Assembly: GCA_021783725.1 (NCBI GenBank)
Contig: JAJXTN010000003.1
Coordinates: 23,882 to 87,881 of the forward strand
Origin: a bacterium
Lineage (GTDB): Bacteria; Patescibacteriota; Saccharimonadia; Saccharimonadales; UBA4665
DNA length: 64,000 nucleotides
Direction: 5' to 3'
Part shown: positions 59,895-64,000 of the stretch, in pieces
Numbering within the stretch: position 1 is the stretch's first letter
Layout of the letters: each line of letters starts with the position of its first letter
Translations under genes and position numbers: made by a program
The notes under the pieces: model-generated
What the model was told of the DNA's origin: nothing
What the model saw: the letters and a program-made list of their open reading frames with translations, nothing else
The model's database searches: none

Positions 59895-60287
59895 TTAAGT
59901 CTTAATAATTCCGCCAATGGCCTGAACGTGATCAATTGAGCCTAGATTGGTTACGTTGGTATAACCGGCGGCTTTCAATATAACTGCCGCTTGGCTAGCC
60001 CGACTACCACTATGACAATACAAGTAGACTGGCTTATCTTTGGCTAGGTTGGGTAATTGTCCAGCTTGCATATCTTGCAGAGAGAAATTCGTGGCGCCAG
60101 CGATATGGCCACCGATATACTCGGCCGGCGTGCGAACATCTAACAGCTGTCCGCCAGTAACCACGTCATGTTGAACTGTTTGAAAAGATAATGCCGACCC
60201 ACTATTTTGGGTGCTAGAATGTGGCGAGAATAGGATGAATCCGGCCACGACGATAATTATTGATACTATTACGATTCCAAATTTCAT
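59895..60287 (-). CDS. Membrane-anchored rhodanese-like protein
   Basis: 130 residues. One N-terminal membrane segment (3-22), then a single rhodanese domain: LLDVRTPAEYIGGHIAGATN and the active-site loop CHSGSR with its Cys. It probably faces outside. The ATG overlaps the regulator's stop codon by 4 bp. Confidence 0.92.
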   Translation of the reverse strand: MKFGIVIVSIIIVVAGFILFSPHSSTQNSGSALSFQTVQHDVVTGGQLLDVRTPAEYIGGHIAGATNFSLQDMQAGQLPNLAKDKPVYLYCHSGSRASQAAVILKAAGYTNVTNLGSIDHVQAIGGIIKT

Positions 60288-60685
60288 GATCGATGACTCC
60301 TCATGCAGTTTTTACATAATCCACTTATAGTTAATTGACCGGATATACTACAGTCGCCAATCGAGGCTTCCAAAATCGGGATAACACTATCCTTGACGTC
60401 AGTATCACGCAGTAAACCGCAAGCTAAACACTGGAAATGGTCATGGGGCTTAGTGTTGGCGTCATATCGCATCGACCCGTCTTTGGATACTGGTGCGACC
60501 GCAATAGTGCCACGTGAAGCTAATCGAGTAGTCGCCCGGTGAACAGTCGTAGCACTCAAGTCAGGATACATTTCGCGCAAATCGGCTAATAATTCAGAAT
60601 TGGTGGCGTGACCTAGTCGAGCTAACTGAGTTTCAATAGCTTTACAGTACTTGGTTTGGCGCTGGGCAGTGATAGAAGTTGTCAT
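60284..60685 (-). CDS. Fur/PerR-family regulator of the rhodanese island
   Basis: 133 residues. Winged helix (ATNSELLADLREMYPDLSATTVHRATTRL) followed by a dimerisation domain with HDHFQCLACG and CKNC (structural zinc). The metal-sensing His cluster is reduced compared with the other Fur-family protein at 27916. I moved the start to the ATG at 60685 (MTTSITAQR), because TATAAT (60698-60693) ends 7 nt before it and TTTACA is 17 bp further upstream. It begins an operon with a rhodanese, a glutaredoxin and a YgaP-like protein. Confidence 0.9.
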   Translation of the reverse strand: MTTSITAQRQTKYCKAIETQLARLGHATNSELLADLREMYPDLSATTVHRATTRLASRGTIAVAPVSKDGSMRYDANTKPHDHFQCLACGLLRDTDVKDSVIPILEASIGDCSISGQLTISGLCKNCMRSHRS

Positions 60686-60712
60686 GTCACCTATTATAGG
60701 CAATTTATTTGC

Positions 60713-60733
60713 TAATGTAAATGGTTTACATTA
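60713..60733. promoter_or_regulatory. Perfect palindromic operator between divergent rhodanese operons
   Basis: TAATGTAAA (60713-60721), 3 bp, TTTACATTA (60725-60733): perfect 9 bp arms. The left arm contains the -35 (TTTACA) of the regulator gene. Size and symmetry fit a Fur/PerR-family box, so the regulator probably controls both directions. Confidence 0.85.
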
Positions 60734-60781
60734 ATATAGTATAAAGTAGCCTGTGCAATACTAATAAATCAAGGAGTACAT

Positions 60782-61039
60782 ATGTCTAAACTAATTATTG
60801 ATGTTCGCGAGCCTTTTGAGTACGCCACCGGCCATGTTGAAGGTGCGTTGAACATTCCGCCAGACCGCTTAATGCAAGGCGCGACTGAACTTAATGGTGT
60901 CGCCAAAGACACGCCAATCATTGTCTACTGTCGTTCCGGTAGCCGTTCGAATGTGGCCATGAATATATTGCATCAAATGGGCTACACCGATATCACTAAT
61001 GGTATAAACAAAGACCAAGTTGAAGCCCGATTTCTATAA
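60782..61039 (+). CDS. Cytosolic rhodanese-like protein
   Basis: 85 residues, minimal rhodanese domain: LIIDVREPFEYATGHVEGALN and active-site CRSGSR. AAGGAG precedes the ATG by 5 nt. First gene of a three-rhodanese operon. The C-terminus is shortened compared with the others (no GG...W strand). Confidence 0.92.
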   Translation: MSKLIIDVREPFEYATGHVEGALNIPPDRLMQGATELNGVAKDTPIIVYCRSGSRSNVAMNILHQMGYTDITNGINKDQVEARFL

Positions 61040-61061
61040 ACAATAATAAAGGAGCCAAACA

Positions 61062-61436
61062 ATGTTAACTTATGTGGCCATCGCGCTAATAGTTTTTGGA
61101 GCCTACTTTTATCTCAAAAGTCGGGGCCAAAAACAACAATTTAATCTTGCTGATATCAAAAAGGATCTAGACCGAGGTGCGATACTGCTAGATGTTCGAA
61201 CAGCTAGAGAATTCAACTCCGGTCATGCCAAGGGCGCCAAAAACGTCTCGTTACAAACGCTCCAAGCTGGCGCTCTACCAACAAAAGACACTACTAAAAC
61301 TGTCTATGTCTACTGTCACAGTGGCGCTAGAGCCTCATCAGCTAGCTCAATATTGAAGCAAGCCGGATTCCAATCGGTCGTTAATATCGGCAGTCTCGGC
61401 AAATGGCGCAAACTAGGCGGTGCCGTAACTCATTAA
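61062..61436 (+). CDS. Membrane-anchored rhodanese-like protein
   Basis: 124 residues. N-terminal membrane segment (about 3-18), then a rhodanese domain: ILLDVRTAREFNSGHAKGAKN and CHSGARA. AAAGGAG precedes the ATG. Second in the operon. Confidence 0.92.
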   Translation: MLTYVAIALIVFGAYFYLKSRGQKQQFNLADIKKDLDRGAILLDVRTAREFNSGHAKGAKNVSLQTLQAGALPTKDTTKTVYVYCHSGARASSASSILKQAGFQSVVNIGSLGKWRKLGGAVTH

Positions 61437-61446
61437 GGAGAAAGCC

Positions 61447-61737
61447 ATGAATATTGTAGAAGATGTAACTTGTGGTAAGGCCCAGTTATTAGACGTCCGG
61501 ACCAAGGAAGAATGGAAAGCCGGCCACGCTACTGGAGCGATGCACATATCGGTCAACAATTTGTTGACTGGTTATGTTGGTGACCTTGACCCCGATCTAC
61601 CGATCTACGTCTACTGCGCGACTGGGGCTCGAGCCGGCACGGCGACTAGCTATCTAAGTCGTCAAGGCTACCAGGTCAGCAATATCGGCGGACTGAGCGT
61701 GTGGCAAAAACTTGGTGGCGCCATCGAGCGCAAATAA
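61447..61737 (+). CDS. Rhodanese-like protein
   Basis: 96 residues, single domain: LLDVRTKEEWKAGHATGA and CATGARA. AAGGAG lies 7 nt before the ATG, 10 bp after the previous stop. All four rhodaneses of this island keep the catalytic Cys. Confidence 0.92.
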   Translation: MNIVEDVTCGKAQLLDVRTKEEWKAGHATGAMHISVNNLLTGYVGDLDPDLPIYVYCATGARAGTATSYLSRQGYQVSNIGGLSVWQKLGGAIERK

Positions 61738-61815
61738 ACGTTTTGATAGCTTGAAGTTGACTCCGACTGGAAGTTGACAGTCGATAGTCCGATACCTATA
61801 GTCATAAAATAATCT

Positions 61816-62211
61816 ATGCGCAGAATATCAATATCAAGTTCTAATCAACACGGCTTCAATAATTTCATAATAATTCTCGGTTTATTGTTTGTAGCTATTT
61901 TTGCGCTAATCGGAATTCGAGCCATCCAAGTCATCAGCGCCAGACCTTCGACTCCGGCTCCAACCATCAACATATCAGCCCTCCCAAATTCAGTGGCCTA
62001 CGGCGCCAAAAGCCAACTAGTCTGGACGACCGCCAACGCCAATACCTGCACCGCTACCGGCGGCTGGTCTGGCACTCGACCACCGAGTGGCAAGACTTAT
62101 ACCGGCAATTTAACGGCCAATACGACTTACGGCCTAACCTGTAGTGGTCCGGGCGGGGACTCTAGCGGTATGACGTCGGTGACTATTTCGGCAAATTCAA
62201 ATACTCAATAG
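61816..62211 (+). CDS. Pilin-like protein with an Ig-like domain
   Basis: 131 residues. An N-terminal HGFNNFIIILGLLFVAIFAL looks like a prepilin helix, but lacks the Glu at +5, so it may simply be a membrane anchor. The external part (about 48-128) is an Ig-like module (QLVWTTANANTCTATGGWSG ... YGLTCSGPGG) with two Cys that may pair. TAAAAT ends 5 nt before the ATG. Confidence 0.75.
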   Translation: MRRISISSSNQHGFNNFIIILGLLFVAIFALIGIRAIQVISARPSTPAPTINISALPNSVAYGAKSQLVWTTANANTCTATGGWSGTRPPSGKTYTGNLTANTTYGLTCSGPGGDSSGMTSVTISANSNTQ

Positions 62212-62309
62212 GCTTAGTTGCGGTTAAACAAGACCGATCGAAACAACTATTTTTAGGCTTATGGTCTGTGGTACGATTAATCTATAAATTTCGAAATTAT
62301 GGGGAACTA

Positions 62310-63044
62310 ATGACGCCGGAAACTAGATCAATCAAAGGCACCGTTATAGCCATCACTGGAGCCAGCTCTGGTATAGGTCGAGAGACGGCTCGGCTGTTGG
62401 TAGCGGCCGGTGCCAAAGTGTCGCTCAGCGCACGTCGGATTGACCGATTGAACGACCTAGTCAAAGAACTTGGAGCCGACAATGCCTTGGCTTTTCAGTT
62501 AGATGTTACTATAGCTGACGAGAATGATAAATTTATCGCCGAAACTATACGTAAATTTGGCCGGCTAGATAGTGTAGTCGCCAATGCTGGCATCGGCCAC
62601 TACGGTAGTGTCAGTGATGTGTCGAATGCCGATATCACCAATATGATCGACGTTAATTACGCTGGGACCGTTTGGACCGTCCGATCGGCCGTGCCTGAAT
62701 TTCGTAAACAGCAGGCTGGCGATATCGTCATCGTTTCCAGTGTGGCTGGACTTCGAGGCGGTGCTGACGAGGCAGTTTATGCCGGCACTAAATTCGCTCA
62801 AATTGGCTTCGCCGGAGCTATCGATCGCGAATTATCAAGTCAAGGCATCAGAGTCACGGCTATCTGTCCGGCTGGCACCAATACCGAATTTGCGATTGGC
62901 AGTGGTCGGACCGAAGGTGACCCAACACTACAAGCCTATATGGACCCAGCTGATGTTGCTTTCCAGATTCTGACCGTCCTTCAGCAACCACGACGACTTA
63001 GAACTTCATTGTGGGCAACCTGGAGCATGTCACAAATCAGTTAG
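62310..63044 (+). CDS. Short-chain dehydrogenase/reductase
   Basis: 244 residues, classical SDR: ITGASSGIGRETARLL (NAD(P) motif), VANAGIGHYG, VSSVAGLRGG with catalytic Ser, and YAGTKFAQIG with the Tyr and Lys. The substrate is unknown. I chose the ATG at 62310 (MTPETRSIKGTVIA) with GGGGAA upstream; an in-frame GTG at 62268 would add 14 atypical residues. Confidence 0.92.
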   Translation: MTPETRSIKGTVIAITGASSGIGRETARLLVAAGAKVSLSARRIDRLNDLVKELGADNALAFQLDVTIADENDKFIAETIRKFGRLDSVVANAGIGHYGSVSDVSNADITNMIDVNYAGTVWTVRSAVPEFRKQQAGDIVIVSSVAGLRGGADEAVYAGTKFAQIGFAGAIDRELSSQGIRVTAICPAGTNTEFAIGSGRTEGDPTLQAYMDPADVAFQILTVLQQPRRLRTSLWATWSMSQIS

Positions 63045-63088
63045 TTCATGAGGCTACTTTTAAACTAAAATAACTAGGAAATATATTC

Positions 63089-64000
63089 ATGCCGATATCA
63101 TCCAATCCAGATAACTATTACAACGGTAAAGCTAAGCCCAAACACCATAAATTTGGCCTATTTAGCTTCATTGTAGTCATGGCTATTGGAGCGATATTCG
63201 CATTAACCGCTTCGACGATGATTATAAGAAGTAATTATACTAAGCCAAATTGGGTCAAAATCAATGGCCAAGTTGTCAGTATTACGCCAATGCTCAACAA
63301 TGGCACAACTACTTATTCGCCAGTCGTAAATTACGAAGTTAATAGCCAACTATACACCGTTAATGACTCCGTCAGTTCATCGTCACGGCCAGACATCGGC
63401 TCATCGATAACGGTGGCCTACAATCCGGCCCATCCAGAACAGGCTCAGGTCGTTCAAAACAGCTCATCCAGAGTCATGGCATACAGCTTTCTAAGTATCG
63501 GAATATTATGCTTGGTCATCGCTCCAATTGCCTATGTACAATCTTCACGACGCCATAAGGACATGAAAGCTTTAAAAATCACTGGCCACCGACTTCAAGG
63601 CGTGCTGACCAATGTTCAGACCCTGCCAGGTATGAATCATGATTTAGGCTATAAAATCGTCGTAACAGCTACCGACCTAAACGGCCAAGTCCAAAATTAT
63701 GTCAGCGATAGCCTGACAGGTATCGGTGGTTTAGCGATGGCTGACTTCCATAACAGCCCGATCGCCATCGATGTCTACGTTAACCCGAATAAACCTGAAG
63801 ACTATTATGTCGACGTTTCGGAAATCCCCAGCCTAACACCTGAACGAATCGTTGAATTAATCCAATCAGCCCGCCATGGTCAACCCCAAAATTTTGCCAC
63901 TAACGAGATACCTAACTGGCCACAATCAACTACTCCACCTACTCCGCCCTCAACACCATATCCCCCAGTTCAGCCAACCTATCCAACTCCACCGACCTAT
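63089..64000 (+). CDS. DUF3592-type membrane protein, 3' end cut by window edge
   Basis: Open for 304 codons to the window end. Two membrane segments (about 24-46 and 131-152) flank an external DUF3592-like domain (VKINGQVVSITPML ... NPAHPEQAQV) and a second similar domain follows in the cytosol. A Pro/Thr-rich tail begins near residue 280. Function unknown. Confidence 0.8.
   Translation, partial: MPISSNPDNYYNGKAKPKHHKFGLFSFIVVMAIGAIFALTASTMIIRSNYTKPNWVKINGQVVSITPMLNNGTTTYSPVVNYEVNSQLYTVNDSVSSSSRPDIGSSITVAYNPAHPEQAQVVQNSSSRVMAYSFLSIGILCLVIAPIAYVQSSRRHKDMKALKITGHRLQGVLTNVQTLPGMNHDLGYKIVVTATDLNGQVQNYVSDSLTGIGGLAMADFHNSPIAIDVYVNPNKPEDYYVDVSEIPSLTPERIVELIQSARHGQPQNFATNEIPNWPQSTTPPTPPSTPYPPVQPTYPTPPTY

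Overview
The window reads as a compact, gene-dense chromosome segment of a small monoderm bacterium, most likely a Candidate Phyla Radiation / Patescibacteria lineage, with Candidatus Saccharibacteria (TM7) as the best guess. Reasons: short intergenic gaps, a transketolase split into two genes, a sortase with a giant cell-wall-anchored repeat protein, type IV prepilin-like proteins, many orphan small proteins, and the ordinary genetic code (TGA acts as a stop, for example at pheS). This assignment is inference; no rRNA is present to confirm it.

Layout. 1-8.2 kb: a cut hypothetical gene, then minus-strand sugar-phosphate genes: a PfkB kinase and class II aldolase, followed by GAPDH, rpiB, rpe and the two transketolase halves in one tight operon. 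8.3-15.6 kb: pyrophosphatase, phosphodiesterase, flavin oxidoreductase, a glutaredoxin-thioredoxin reductase fusion, a separate glutaredoxin, FKBP isomerase, NUDIX hydrolases and an ABC exporter. 16-21 kb: pheS and pheT with a four-helix-bundle (S23-type) ORF wedged between them, then YajQ. 21-30 kb: an MGH1-like glycosidase, RmuC, a GIY-YIG protein, a D,D-carboxypeptidase, CapA, and a divergent ZIP transporter / Fur-family pair. 30-41 kb: a candidate small RNA, Hsp20 followed by unusually short ORFs, TypA, ABC-F, RarA, MetK behind a SAM-I-like leader, and an alpha/beta hydrolase. 41-49 kb: a 2155-residue sorted surface protein divergent from its probable sortase. 50-51 kb: tRNA-Gln(CTG) preceded by a tRNA-Gln look-alike carrying hairpin inserts. 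52-64 kb: small and hypothetical proteins, prepilin-like proteins, and a redox/sulfur island (Fur-like regulator, four rhodaneses, a glutaredoxin and a YgaP-like membrane protein) around a perfect palindromic operator.

Two themes cross the window. First, at least 20 genes have a -10 hexamer whose last base lies only 6-8 nt before the start codon, so their mRNAs should be leaderless; genes inside operons and a minority of first genes instead carry strong AAGGAGG-type ribosome binding sites. Several start codons were reassigned on this basis. Second, palindromic elements are abundant: eight copies of a ~92 bp composite with two palindromes, a second palindrome family that overlaps the 3' end of the GIY-YIG gene, AATGATGAA-bounded inserts (around the S23 ORF and inside the metK leader), and hairpins inside the tRNA-Gln look-alike. 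The apparent habit of palindromes sitting inside structured RNAs is the most unusual feature of the region.
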